Below, in pieces: positions 1-7,504 of a DNA stretch of 11,233 nucleotides. Below the pieces are notes generated by a model. It was not told the origin of the DNA and ran no database searches. It saw nothing but the letters and a program-made list of their open reading frames with translations. Each line of letters begins with the position of its first letter. The stretch's first letter is position 1. The DNA comes from Bacteroidetes bacterium UBA7368 (GTDB lineage Bacteria > Bacteroidota > Rhodothermia > Rhodothermales > UBA10348): contig DKOG01000221.1 of the NCBI GenBank assembly GCA_002469915.1, positions 1 through 11,233 of the forward strand, given 5' to 3'. The position numbers and the translations under genes were made by a program.

Positions 1-702
1 TTCATGGAGCGCAATGGAATCCACATCATCAACCTGAATCACACGCAGTCCTACTTGGACGCAGCCGCAGAAGCTGCAGCCCGCTTTTCCCGTCGGGGAA
101 AGAAGATTCTCTTCACGGGCACCAAGAAGCAGGGAAGAGATATCATCCGAAAGCACGCCTCCGAATGCGGTTCTCCGTACGTCGTAGAGCGCTGGTTAGG
201 TGGAACGCTTACCAACTTCCAGACCATTCGTCGCTCTATCCGCCGGATGGAAGAGCTCGTCAAAATGGAAGAAGACGGTACTCTCGAGCAGCTCAAGAAA
301 AAAGAGCGCCTCATGAAAGCCCGTGAGCGTGAAAAGCTCGAAAAAGTACTTACCGGTATCAAAGACATGGCTCGCGTCCCTGGCGCATTGTTCATTGTTG
401 ATATCAACCGCGAACACATCGCTGTTAAAGAAGCCAAAAAACTCGGGATTCCCATTATTGCCATCGTGGACACCAACTGTGACCCTGATGTCGTGGACTT
501 CCCAATTCCTGCCAATGATGACGCTCTCAAGTCTATCGATCTGATTACAGGAGTAATTGCTGCTGCAATTTCAGAAGGTGAAAAAGAGCGGTCTATTCAG
601 GAGGCTGCTTCGAAAGCCGAGAAGGAAAAACGAGCACAGGACAAGGCTGAAATGGCAGCCGCCAAGAAAGAAGCCGCCGCAGCTGCCAAAGCTAAAGCTT
701 AG
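1..702 (+). CDS. rpsB: 30S ribosomal protein S2 (5' end truncated by window)
   Basis: Ribosomal protein S2 binds the 30S subunit next to S1 and is needed for translation initiation. The frame is open from base 1. The first residues (F-M-E-R-N-G-I-H-I-I-N-L) align with the E. coli S2 segment beginning near residue 32, so about 30 residues lie upstream and the ATG at base 4 is an internal Met, not the start. Family motifs are clear: HIINL, KKILFTGTKKQ, ERWLGGTLTN, the KLEK..GIKDM segment, LFIVDINREHIAVKEA, PIIAIVDTNCDPD and DFPIPANDDA. The last 35 or so residues form an Ala/Lys/Glu-rich, probably helical tail with no fixed fold. The next gene, tsf, begins 105 nt downstream, the usual rpsB-tsf pairing. 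Any S2 autoregulatory leader would lie outside the window. Confidence 0.97.
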   Translation, partial: FMERNGIHIINLNHTQSYLDAAAEAAARFSRRGKKILFTGTKKQGRDIIRKHASECGSPYVVERWLGGTLTNFQTIRRSIRRMEELVKMEEDGTLEQLKKKERLMKAREREKLEKVLTGIKDMARVPGALFIVDINREHIAVKEAKKLGIPIIAIVDTNCDPDVVDFPIPANDDALKSIDLITGVIAAAISEGEKERSIQEAASKAEKEKRAQDKAEMAAAKKEAAAAAKAKA

Positions 703-724
703 GCCCTCTTTCTGTCCGGACCAG

Positions 725-742
725 GCAATCCTGTAGGATTGC
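725..742 (+). promoter_or_regulatory. Hairpin 1 in the rpsB-tsf spacer
   Basis: GCAATCCT at 725-732 pairs perfectly with AGGATTGC at 735-742 around a 2-nt (realistically 4-nt) loop. It lies 23 nt after the rpsB stop and is followed by an A-rich, not T-rich, stretch, so it is not an intrinsic terminator. It may stabilise the rpsB 3' end, serve as a processing site, or be part of an attenuator. The function is inference. Confidence 0.4.
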
Positions 743-762
743 ACCAAAAACAAACCCCGGGA

Positions 763-787
763 TCGGTGCTCGCCAGCAGAGCATCGA
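763..787 (+). promoter_or_regulatory. Hairpin 2 in the rpsB-tsf spacer
   Basis: TCGGTGCTC at 763-771 pairs with GAGCATCGA at 779-787 (nine pairs, one G-T wobble) around a 7-nt loop, ending 20 nt before the tsf ATG. There is no T tract after it. Being so close to the start codon, it could influence ribosome access or transcript balance between rpsB and tsf. Only the inverted repeat is seen; the role is inferred. Confidence 0.35.
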
Positions 788-807
788 ACCTATAAAATCA
801 GTTGAAT

Positions 808-1638
808 ATGTCTATTTCTGCTGCAGACGTAAAGAAGTTGCGCGAGGCCACTGGCGTCGGCATGATGGATTGTAAAAAAGCGCTCGTCGAAACAAACGGC
901 GACTTTGATGCTGCTGTTGACCTCCTTCGTACTCAGGGCCAGAAAGTCGCTGCTAAGCGCGCTGATCGTGACGCCAAGGAAGGAATTATCGCAACGGGAA
1001 GCGCAAACGGAGATGCAACGGGCATTCTTGTGGAAGTCAACTGCGAAACGGATTTCGTTTCACGGAACGATGACTTCCAAAGTTATGCTGCCGAGCTAGC
1101 TGACCTGACTACGTCTACGCTACCCGCTGACCGTGACGCATTTCTTGCTGCATCCATGCAAGATGGCCGCAGCGTAGCCGACTCACTAACAGATATGACT
1201 GGGAAGATTGGTGAAAAGATTGACGTTCGCCGCACTGCTGTCTTGAACAGCGACGGCGGAACAGTCGTTTCATACATTCATCCAGGAGCGCGTCTCGGTG
1301 TGCTCGTTGATATCTCTGGTGATGGAGATTTAGCGGCTGCAGGTCGTGATGTGGCCATGCAGGTAGCTGCCCTTAATCCTATTGCTACTCATCGTGATGA
1401 GGTGTCAAAGGAAGTCCAGGAGCACGAGATGAAAATCGCCGCAGACCAGGCTCGCGAGGAAGGTAAACCTGAACAGATTATCGATCGCATCGCAACAGGT
1501 AAGCTAGAGCGCTACTTCAAAGACAACGTTCTTCTAGAGCAGCCTTTCGTCAAGGACTCATCGATGACCGTTGGCCAAATGCTGAAAAGCACAGGTGCTG
1601 AAGTGAAAACGTTTGTACGTTTTGCACTTGGCGGCTAA
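808..1638 (+). CDS. tsf: Translation elongation factor Ts
   Basis: EF-Ts is the cytoplasmic nucleotide-exchange factor that removes GDP from EF-Tu. The ATG at 808 gives 276 residues (E. coli has 283). An in-frame TTG at 802 would add two residues, but the ATG gives the standard N-terminus M-S-I-S-A-A-D-V-K-K-L-R. The UBA-like N-terminal domain spans about residues 3-40 and carries the signature LREATGVGMMDCKKAL. The EF-Tu-contacting TDFV motif is at 81-84 within the VEVNCETDFVSRN segment. The core includes GEKIDVRR and the HPGARLGVLV stretch, and the C-terminus has the QPFVKDSSMTVGQML and VRFALGG segments. No Shine-Dalgarno sequence is apparent; the upstream bases are AT-rich (TATAAAATCAGTTGAAT). 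The gene is probably cotranscribed with rpsB and ends just before a strong terminator. Confidence 0.97.
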   Translation: MSISAADVKKLREATGVGMMDCKKALVETNGDFDAAVDLLRTQGQKVAAKRADRDAKEGIIATGSANGDATGILVEVNCETDFVSRNDDFQSYAAELADLTTSTLPADRDAFLAASMQDGRSVADSLTDMTGKIGEKIDVRRTAVLNSDGGTVVSYIHPGARLGVLVDISGDGDLAAAGRDVAMQVAALNPIATHRDEVSKEVQEHEMKIAADQAREEGKPEQIIDRIATGKLERYFKDNVLLEQPFVKDSSMTVGQMLKSTGAEVKTFVRFALGG

Positions 1639-1660
1639 TTCTTCGGAATGGCATTATTGC

Positions 1661-1698
1661 AAAAAGGGGGGCTCGCGCTGCGAGCCCCCCTTTTTTTT
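1661..1698 (+). terminator. Intrinsic terminator after tsf
   Basis: GGGGGGCTCGC (1666-1676) pairs with GCGAGCCCCCC (1680-1690): eleven perfect G/C-rich pairs around a 3-nt loop, followed by eight T. Five A upstream of the stem extend the pairing and could let it act on the minus strand too, although no minus-strand gene is present. It begins 22 nt after the tsf stop and should end the rpsB-tsf transcript. Confidence 0.95.
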
Positions 1699-1781
1699 GT
1701 ACTACGCGTTGCCTTAAACAGCAGAACAGTACGACTTGAGCTAGATTATCTTCATCCACGTCCCATGAGTGTCTTTTCAAA

Positions 1782-1813
1782 ATTGATCCTGACTCGGTAA
1801 AACGTTAGTTTAG
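1782..1813 (+). promoter_or_regulatory. Candidate Bacteroidetes-type promoter for pyrH-frr
   Basis: ATTG (1782-1785), a 20-nt spacer and TAGTTTAG (1806-1813) match the Bacteroidetes consensus TTTG-N19-21-TAnnTTTG at 3/4 and 5/6 fixed positions. It lies between the tsf terminator and pyrH, where a new promoter is required. The predicted start near 1820 would give a leader of about 40 nt. The rest of the tsf-pyrH spacer (1699-1853) shows nothing else I recognise. Confidence 0.35.
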
Positions 1814-1859
1814 ACCACCTTTTTGCCCGATTTTATCCTGCTTTTATCCCGATTTGCAC

Positions 1860-2618
1860 GTGAACGATAACTCTCAAGACGGCCTGCCTTACAAACGCAT
1901 CTTGCTCAAATTGAGCGGCGAATCCTTAATGGGCGACAAAGCATTCGGGATAGATGAAAAAGTGTTAGGAGCCTATGCCGCAGAAGTGCGAGATGTTGTA
2001 GACATAGGAGCTGAACTGGCCATTGTCATAGGGGGTGGTAATATTTTTCGAGGCGTGAATAACGCAACGAAAGGCATGACCCGATCCCATGCAGACTACA
2101 TGGGCATGCTAGCCACTATGATCAATGCGATGGCCCTTCAGGATGCCCTAGAGCAAGCTGGAATTCATACACGACTGCAATCCAGCCTAAACATGGACGA
2201 AATTGCAGAGCCTTTCATCCGAAGGCGCGCCTTACGACATCTAGAAAAGGGACGGGTCGTCATTTTTGGTGCAGGCACTGGCAATCCATATTTCACCACG
2301 GACACAGCAGCTGCGCTAAGAGCCCTCGAAATGGATGCCGACGTGATCCTCAAAGGCACGCGAGTAGACGGGGTGTACTCAGCGGATCCTGAAAAGGACG
2401 TTCATGCCAAGCGATACCGCTCAATCAATGGAGAAGAGATCATTTCCCGAGACCTCAAAGTCATGGATATGACCGCCTTCACCTTGTGTAAAGAGTCACA
2501 AGTTCCGATTATTGTGTTTAATATGGACTCGGGTGGCAACCTTGCGCGTATTGCACAAGGAGAACCTATCGGCACTTTGGTCCACTGGGACCGTTCAAAG
2601 GAGACTGAACTGGCCTGA
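1860..2618 (+). CDS. pyrH: Uridylate kinase (UMP kinase)
   Basis: PyrH is the bacterial amino-acid-kinase-family enzyme that phosphorylates UMP to UDP with ATP in the cytoplasm, typically as a hexamer. With a GTG start at 1860 the product is 252 residues. An in-frame TTG at 1854 would add two residues and cannot be excluded, and there is no ATG before the conserved core. Visible motifs (GTG numbering): [11 protein letters not shown] at 11-21, [10 protein letters not shown] at 56-65, the [13 protein letters not shown]-site helix at 81-90, [12 protein letters not shown] at 137-148 around the nucleotide site, and [13 protein letters not shown] at 165-177. These are diagnostic for UMP kinase rather than aspartokinase. 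The stop is 26 nt before frr, so the two are likely one transcript. No Shine-Dalgarno sequence is evident. Confidence 0.96.
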   Translation: MNDNSQDGLPYKRILLKLSGESLMGDKAFGIDEKVLGAYAAEVRDVVDIGAELAIVIGGGNIFRGVNNATKGMTRSHADYMGMLATMINAMALQDALEQAGIHTRLQSSLNMDEIAEPFIRRRALRHLEKGRVVIFGAGTGNPYFTTDTAAALRALEMDADVILKGTRVDGVYSADPEKDVHAKRYRSINGEEIISRDLKVMDMTAFTLCKESQVPIIVFNMDSGGNLARIAQGEPIGTLVHWDRSKETELA

Positions 2619-2644
2619 TTTAGGCCTAACCTACCAACGTTGAA

Positions 2645-3214
2645 ATGATACACGAAGAACTAGAACTCATACTCGAAGATGCCTCTGAGCATATGGCCAA
2701 AAGCATTGACCACTTGCGCCAGGAGTTAATGTCTATCCGAGCTGGTCGAGCCACACCGTCCATGCTTGAAAACGTCAAGGTCGATTATTACGGATCCATC
2801 ACTCCTCTAAGTCAGATGGCTTCAATCAATGCGCCTCAGGCAGACCTCTTAGTGGTCCAACCCTGGGATGCGAGTGCTTTGGCAGATATTGAAAAAGCCA
2901 TTCAATCAGCTAACCTTGGACTAAACCCGTCCAATGACGGCGCTATGATTCGCCTTCCTGTTCCTCCACTGTCTGAGGATCGCAGGCGGGATCTGGTCAA
3001 GGCTGCCCGCACGCGGGGTGAGGATGCCAAGGTCGCCGTTCGAAATGTGCGTCGACATGCAAAAGACCATGTCAAGTCCACACAGAATGAAGAAAATCTT
3101 CCTGAAGACATGCGATTTGAAGCGGAAGACACTCTTCAGGCAATGACGGACAAAAACATCGGAAAGGTCGATTCCTTGCTAGACCACAAAGAGGCAGAAA
3201 TCATGGAGGTATAG
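2645..3214 (+). CDS. frr: Ribosome recycling factor
   Basis: RRF splits the post-termination ribosome together with EF-G. It is 189 residues against 185 in E. coli. Diagnostic segments are HLRQELMSIRAGRATP (23-38), VDYYGSITPLSQMA (46-59), LLVVQPWD (68-75), the NLGLNPSNDGAMIRLPVPPLSEDRRR run (90-115), and the arginine-rich helix VAVRNVRRHAKDH (130-142) that holds the functionally important Arg near E. coli position 132. The ATG at 2645 begins 26 nt after pyrH, the classic pyrH-frr pairing. The next feature is a tRNA about 100 nt downstream, and I see no terminator directly after frr, so read-through into the tRNA up to its terminator is possible. Confidence 0.97.
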   Translation: MIHEELELILEDASEHMAKSIDHLRQELMSIRAGRATPSMLENVKVDYYGSITPLSQMASINAPQADLLVVQPWDASALADIEKAIQSANLGLNPSNDGAMIRLPVPPLSEDRRRDLVKAARTRGEDAKVAVRNVRRHAKDHVKSTQNEENLPEDMRFEAEDTLQAMTDKNIGKVDSLLDHKEAEIMEV

Positions 3215-3311
3215 CGCTTATGCCTTCACTGTATGCCCGAAAGATTCATAGATCTTGCGTTCAGAGTCAGAAACAAGTATTCATCGCACGCATTTAGAGC
3301 GACCTGAAGCC

Positions 3312-3398
3312 GGAGAGGTGTCCGAGTGGCTGAAGGAGCACGCTTGGAAAGCGTGTGTGCGGGTAACCGTACCGAGGGTTCGAATCCCTCTCTCTCCG
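3312..3398 (+). tRNA. tRNA-Ser (anticodon GGA)
   Basis: This is a complete class II tRNA of 87 nt, read by hand. The acceptor GGAGAGG (3312-3318) pairs with TCTCTCC (3391-3397), with one G-T pair. The D stem is TCC/GGA. The anticodon stem CACGC/GCGTG encloses the loop TTGGAAA with anticodon GGA at 3346-3348, reading UCC and UCU. The long variable arm (3356-3373) forms a 6-bp stem with a GTAA loop, which is typical of serine tRNAs. The T arm is GAGGG-TTCGAAT-CCCTC, and the discriminator is G3398. The CCA end is not encoded: the following bases are CAC. A weak -35/-10-like pair (TTGCGT at 3255, TATTCA at 3278, 17-nt spacing) lies upstream, but the match is poor. An intrinsic terminator follows directly. 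Confidence 0.97.
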
Positions 3399-3405
3399 CA
3401 CGATG

Positions 3406-3440
3406 AAAAGTCCCGCTCACGATGTGAGCGGGACTTTTTT
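3406..3440 (+). terminator. Intrinsic terminator after tRNA-Ser
   Basis: AGTCCCGCTCAC (3409-3420) pairs perfectly with GTGAGCGGGACT (3424-3435) around a 3-nt GAT loop and is followed by a T run to 3440. Preceding A residues extend the stem. It lies 8 nt after the mature tRNA end, so it separates the tRNA (and perhaps frr) from the secreted-protein gene downstream. Confidence 0.95.
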
Positions 3441-3594
3441 ATACCCTTCACCTATGGGCCTCAGCAATTATGGCAACCTAGAATGTGGGTATCTTTTTGA
3501 GGCTATCAACAGACGCCTCATTGCCTTTCCAAGCCATGACGTACTACTCGCTTAGATCTGACCCGGTATTCCTTTAATGTCCATCCGGAATACA

Positions 3595-3625
3595 TTTCAC
3601 CACAGCTCTCAATTTCGTAGGTTTC
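3595..3625 (+). promoter_or_regulatory. Candidate promoter for the VCBS-repeat gene
   Basis: TTTC (3595-3598), a 19-nt spacer and TAGGTTTC (3618-3625) resemble the Bacteroidetes TTTG-N19-TAnnTTTG promoter with one mismatch in each box. It is about 28 nt upstream of the chosen ATG, which implies a short leader. The rest of the 213-nt spacer from the tRNA terminator to the gene holds no recognisable ORF or repeat. Confidence 0.3.
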
Positions 3626-3653
3626 AAACTGCATTTTCAATCCTGTGCCAACT

Positions 3654-6566
3654 ATGAATCGCTGCGCTCTATCTCGTGCTTTCTTTCTTTTGGTTGTATT
3701 TCTGGGGCTGAACATACCAGCCAATGGCCAGACCTTTTCGTTTGAAACGGGTATTTTCGATCCTCCTCCTCCTCCCGCCGACGTTATTAGCGCGGTATCC
3801 ATTGCCGACTTTAACGGAGATGGTCGCCTAGACTACTACCATCCAGGCTCTTTGTATCGCCAAGAGCCAAACGGGATGTTTAAGGAAGTTCGTGAGCTTG
3901 CCGGAATCTCATACGAAGGAGAGGGACCTAAAGGAGGCGTGTTTGCGGATGCCAATCTCGACGGCCTACTGGACTTACTCATCTTTGATGTAGAACCAGG
4001 AAGTCGGCTCTTTCTAAACCGGACTGGAGGCAAGTTTGAACTGGGTAATATTGCCACCAATATCCAATTGGCAAATGCTGCGGAAGGTGGCTTTTGGAGA
4101 GATCTCAATAAAGATGGCTGGCCCGATTTGGCGATCACGTACAACGACGGAAATCACGCTCTGTACACCGGATTTGGTAATAGTCGATTCTCAGAACAAG
4201 GCTCCTTTTTTAATTTCAGGACCAATTCCCCCACCTGTAATATTTCACCGGGTGATTTTGACAACGATGGAGATGTCGACATCTTCGGGGCCGGATGCGT
4301 GGCCCCCAATTCTCTTTTAACCCAGACCGGTAGCTTCAGAATTCGATGGAGAGACCAAGGCCAAATTAAGGGCGTTGATAGCCGCAGAAATTCAGAAGAG
4401 GGTATTTGGCTCGACTATGATAACGACGGATGGTTGGACCTTCTCGTAATCAATAACAGTGCGGATCTAAACAACCCGTTGAATCAGCTTTATCACAATG
4501 ATGGCAGCGGAAACTTTGTTGATGTATCTGAGCAAGCGGGTATCGGTGGTATAAGGCCGCTCGACAACGGCCCCGCAACCGTTGCTGATTTCAACAATGA
4601 CGGCTGGGTGGATATTTACGTACCGATCAACACGAACGGTCGGATGTACATCAATAACCAAGACGGAACGTTTACCGACCGTTTCGAAGAGGCAACCGGG
4701 TTTCGTGATGTGCCGGGCGAAACCTCTGGCTCTGGAGATTTCAATAACGACGGTTGGATCGATCTCTTATATCCGCAAAGCGGCATTCTTTACAACAACG
4801 GTGGAGACAATAACTGGGTCACGGTTCAGGTCAAAGACGATACTCAGAACAGGTTTGGCGTAGGTGCCACGGTTCGTCTCACCACCGAATTTGGAACACA
4901 AGTCCGCACGATTGAAGCGGGTTCGGGCGGCCTGGGACACGGTGACCAGTTGAAAGCTCATTTCGGATTAGGTTCAGCCACTGAAATCCAAGAACTAACC
5001 ATTGATTGGAGTTTCGGTCCGGATGAATCCTACACAGATATCCCCATCAACGAACATCTCGTGCTGGTTCGCGGACTCGGGCTTAACACTCCTCCCGCAT
5101 TTTTTACACAGACCAACCCACCTGTTGCTGGATATGTCGATCCAACCGAGGAAACGATCTTATTTGAATGGGAGCCAAGTATCGATGATGAACCCATCTT
5201 ATACACCTTGTCTCTGTCCGGGCCAGGTGTTCAGCTTTCCTTCCCCAATCTAGAAACTACTTTCTTTGAGCTATCTACTCAGCTCATCCCGGTCAATCAG
5301 GCTTACGAGTGGTCGGTGATTGCGACGGATGGCCACACAGTGAGGTATAGTGGCGAAGACCGCATTCTAACGTTTGGACAGGCAGGACAGGCTGTATCAA
5401 CCTTTAGGGATCCAATCGAGTACAGTTTCCCACTACCGGAGATCAGTAATGGCCTCGTGCAGTTCGCGGATATTGATAGTGACCTGGACCTAGACCTGCT
5501 TATTGGAGGGGACACCTCTGAAAACGGAATCATGCTCATCTATCAGACCATTGATACGACCTGGCCCCTTCCCGATGGCTCCGGAGAGTACCTGTTCAAG
5601 GCTCTAGAAGAAACGGCAACCTATCTCCAAGCCGTTCAATATCCGAAAGCCTCTTTCGGAGACCTGAACAGTGATGGCCTTCAAGACTTAGTCATTTCCG
5701 GGATTTCTGCCCTAAACGGAGAGGTAGAAACCAGCATATATCGAAATAATGGAACCGAGTTTGATCTTTTAGCCCTCGATGGTATTGATCAAGTATGGGG
5801 TGGAGCCGTTGAGTGGGGAGATTTCGACAATGATGGCGACGATGACTTACTCGTCTCGGGAGCCAGAAACTTGGAGATTCCTTACGACCCTGTTACCCTT
5901 ATCTACGAGAACCTAAATGGTAGCCTGCAATCGTCTGGTATCGAGCTGCCCGGCCTAGTATTTGGAGATGTTTCTTGGGCTGATATCGACGGAGACAACG
6001 ACCTCGATATCGCCATGACAGGAGACCAAGGAGGTGGCGACCTCTTCAGTGCGGTCTTCCGAAACGAAGGGTTTGGATACGTTTCAGTCCCGGGTGATTT
6101 CCCAAAATTAACTTCAGGATCTGTTTCCTGGGCAGATTTTGACGTGGACGGAGATTTGGATCTGTTTATCACCGGCGGAAAACTGGGTCCTGAATTACTG
6201 CACGGACAGGCCATTCTATTTGTAAATGACGGCGCCGCGTTCAGCCAGTATTCCTTCCCCTTTGACGGGGTCCTCTCAGGTGGCGCATGGTGGGGTGACT
6301 ATGAAAACGATGGAGACCCGGACCTCTTTGTAATGGGCGCCTCCAAACCTCTTGGTGCACCAGTAGGGAGACTATTCCGCAATGAGAACGGCCAATTTGT
6401 TGCAGAACTCGATGTTGAGGGTCTTTCCAACGCTTCGGTGGCCTTTGGAGATTATAATCTAGATGGAGATATGGATCTGGTCATGTCTGGCCGAAACGAT
6501 GACGGCGACTACAAAGTCATCTTTTTGATCAATCAACAGATTCCAGAACTCATACCCGGGCAATAA
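3654..6566 (+). CDS. Secreted tandem FG-GAP/VCBS beta-propeller protein with ASPIC/UnbV domain
   Basis: The ATG at 3654 gives 970 residues and opens a clean Sec signal peptide: basic start MNRCALSR, hydrophobic AFFLLVVFLGLNI, probable cleavage just after the PANGQ segment. An in-frame GTG at 3645 would add three residues. Seven Ca-binding loops of the DxNxDGxxD type begin near residues 52, 99, 150, 201, 254, 312 and 362, spaced 47-58 apart, as in a seven-bladed FG-GAP propeller. Residues about 385-475 match the ASPIC/UnbV pattern (NNWVTVQVKDD, GVGATVRLTT, GSGGLGHGDQ, HFGLGSATEI). An Ig/fibronectin-like segment follows (about 478-575). Seven more loops begin near 606, 670, 723, 777, 828, 882 and 933. 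The chain ends straight after the last blade, with no membrane anchor or type IX sorting domain. Surface binding or adhesion is a reasonable guess, but the ligand is unknown. No terminator follows, and yicC starts 56 nt later. Confidence 0.9.
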   Translation: MNRCALSRAFFLLVVFLGLNIPANGQTFSFETGIFDPPPPPADVISAVSIADFNGDGRLDYYHPGSLYRQEPNGMFKEVRELAGISYEGEGPKGGVFADANLDGLLDLLIFDVEPGSRLFLNRTGGKFELGNIATNIQLANAAEGGFWRDLNKDGWPDLAITYNDGNHALYTGFGNSRFSEQGSFFNFRTNSPTCNISPGDFDNDGDVDIFGAGCVAPNSLLTQTGSFRIRWRDQGQIKGVDSRRNSEEGIWLDYDNDGWLDLLVINNSADLNNPLNQLYHNDGSGNFVDVSEQAGIGGIRPLDNGPATVADFNNDGWVDIYVPINTNGRMYINNQDGTFTDRFEEATGFRDVPGETSGSGDFNNDGWIDLLYPQSGILYNNGGDNNWVTVQVKDDTQNRFGVGATVRLTTEFGTQVRTIEAGSGGLGHGDQLKAHFGLGSATEIQELTIDWSFGPDESYTDIPINEHLVLVRGLGLNTPPAFFTQTNPPVAGYVDPTEETILFEWEPSIDDEPILYTLSLSGPGVQLSFPNLETTFFELSTQLIPVNQAYEWSVIATDGHTVRYSGEDRILTFGQAGQAVSTFRDPIEYSFPLPEISNGLVQFADIDSDLDLDLLIGGDTSENGIMLIYQTIDTTWPLPDGSGEYLFKALEETATYLQAVQYPKASFGDLNSDGLQDLVISGISALNGEVETSIYRNNGTEFDLLALDGIDQVWGGAVEWGDFDNDGDDDLLVSGARNLEIPYDPVTLIYENLNGSLQSSGIELPGLVFGDVSWADIDGDNDLDIAMTGDQGGGDLFSAVFRNEGFGYVSVPGDFPKLTSGSVSWADFDVDGDLDLFITGGKLGPELLHGQAILFVNDGAAFSQYSFPFDGVLSGGAWWGDYENDGDPDLFVMGASKPLGAPVGRLFRNENGQFVAELDVEGLSNASVAFGDYNLDGDMDLVMSGRNDDGDYKVIFLINQQIPELIPGQ

Positions 6567-6622
6567 CGGGTGGTGTATATTTCCTGCAATTCAACCCATT
6601 CAATTTATTCAGGGACTCCTAC

Positions 6623-7504
6623 ATGATTGCCAGTATGACCGGATTTGGTAGAGGTGAATCAGAAGTCGGCGGCTACACGGCGACCGCAGAATTACGCTCG
6701 GTAAATAGCCGGTTTTGTGAGGTTAATCTCCGAACGCCAAGATCATTGGCTGATAAGGACGGCGACATCCAACGTATCATCAAAGACGCCTTCGCTCGTG
6801 GACGTTTTTCCGTATCCATTCAAATTGAAGAGCCCGTTCCCGATGCACCGCCCCTTCGAGTAAACCAAGCGGCCGTCGCGGCTTATCGCTCCATACTTGA
6901 GGAGATCAAGACGGTTGCAGGAATCAAAGAGCCCATCCGCTTAGAGCAATTGCTTCGGTACTCTGACATTTTGGAGCCCGAAGAAAAGCTTGAAGATCAA
7001 GAAAATCATGGGTGGGCCGCTACCAAGAAAGCACTTGAAATGGCTTGCAAAGCTATGCGAGACATGCGCTTGCAAGAAGGACTAGCCCTCCAGACTGAAC
7101 TCGAAGAACGCCTTCACGGGATTGAGAAAAACCTACGCGAAGGCGAAAGATTGGCCCCTTTGAGGGTAGAATCGGCCAGTGATAGGCTCAAGACTCGACT
7201 GGCTGAAATTTTGGGTGACGGACGCATTGACCCGGATCGTCTAGAATTTGAAATGGCCATGCTAGCCGACAAGCTAGATGTTCGAGAAGAGTGTGTCCGG
7301 CTTGACTCTCACTTGCTGCTTTTTCGCGAGGCCATCGCTTCGGGGGATCCAGTTGGGCGCAAGCTGAACTTTCTTGCCCAGGAAATGAATCGGGAGATCA
7401 ACACGATTGGCTCCAAATCCAATGATGCCGAAATGGCTCATTTAGTGGTCGGTATGAAAGAGGAGCTTGAAAAAATTCGGGAACAGGTAGAAAACGTTGA
7501 GTGA
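6623..7504 (+). CDS. yicC: YicC/YloC family endoribonuclease
   Basis: YicC-family proteins are conserved in bacteria, and members have been characterised as endoribonucleases acting in RNA turnover. The ATG at 6623 gives 293 residues, the usual length. The N-terminal YicC-like domain opens with the hallmark MIASMTGFGRGE and continues with AELRSVNSRFCEVNLRTP. The central part is rich in charged helices (about 130-195). The C-terminal domain (formerly DUF1732) has the conserved EFEMAMLADKLDVREECVRL stretch (208-227), GDPVGRKLNFLAQEMNREIN (241-260) and the final TIGSKSNDAEM helix segment with acidic and basic residues typical of the family. The stop overlaps the gmk start by 8 nt (TTGAGTGA), pointing to translational coupling. 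Co-occurrence with gmk and coaBC is a widely conserved arrangement. Confidence 0.95.
   Translation: MIASMTGFGRGESEVGGYTATAELRSVNSRFCEVNLRTPRSLADKDGDIQRIIKDAFARGRFSVSIQIEEPVPDAPPLRVNQAAVAAYRSILEEIKTVAGIKEPIRLEQLLRYSDILEPEEKLEDQENHGWAATKKALEMACKAMRDMRLQEGLALQTELEERLHGIEKNLREGERLAPLRVESASDRLKTRLAEILGDGRIDPDRLEFEMAMLADKLDVREECVRLDSHLLLFREAIASGDPVGRKLNFLAQEMNREINTIGSKSNDAEMAHLVVGMKEELEKIREQVENVE

Noticed and set aside
4..6. ATG at base 4 as the start of rpsB
   Set aside because: The reading frame is open from base 1 and the residues at the ATG align with an internal segment of S2 near residue 33; the real start is outside the window.
3255..3500. 81-codon + strand ORF spanning the tRNA-Ser region, and an opposing minus-strand ORF at 3226-3420
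   Set aside because: Both overlap the complete tRNA and its terminator; translations match no family and are fortuitous open frames.
3654..6566. Repeated Asp/Asn-Asp-Gly coding blocks as a DNA repeat array
   Set aside because: The similarity is at protein level (Ca-binding loops in propeller blades); the nucleotide copies have diverged and are not a repeat element.
6554..6571. ACCCG/CGGGT inverted repeat over the VCBS stop codon as a terminator
   Set aside because: Only five base pairs with an 8-nt loop and no T run; too weak to call.
3312..6622. tRNA-Ser as the attachment site of an integrated element carrying the VCBS gene
   Set aside because: No repeat of the tRNA 3' end is visible downstream, no integrase is present, and the interval holds a single gene of ordinary composition.
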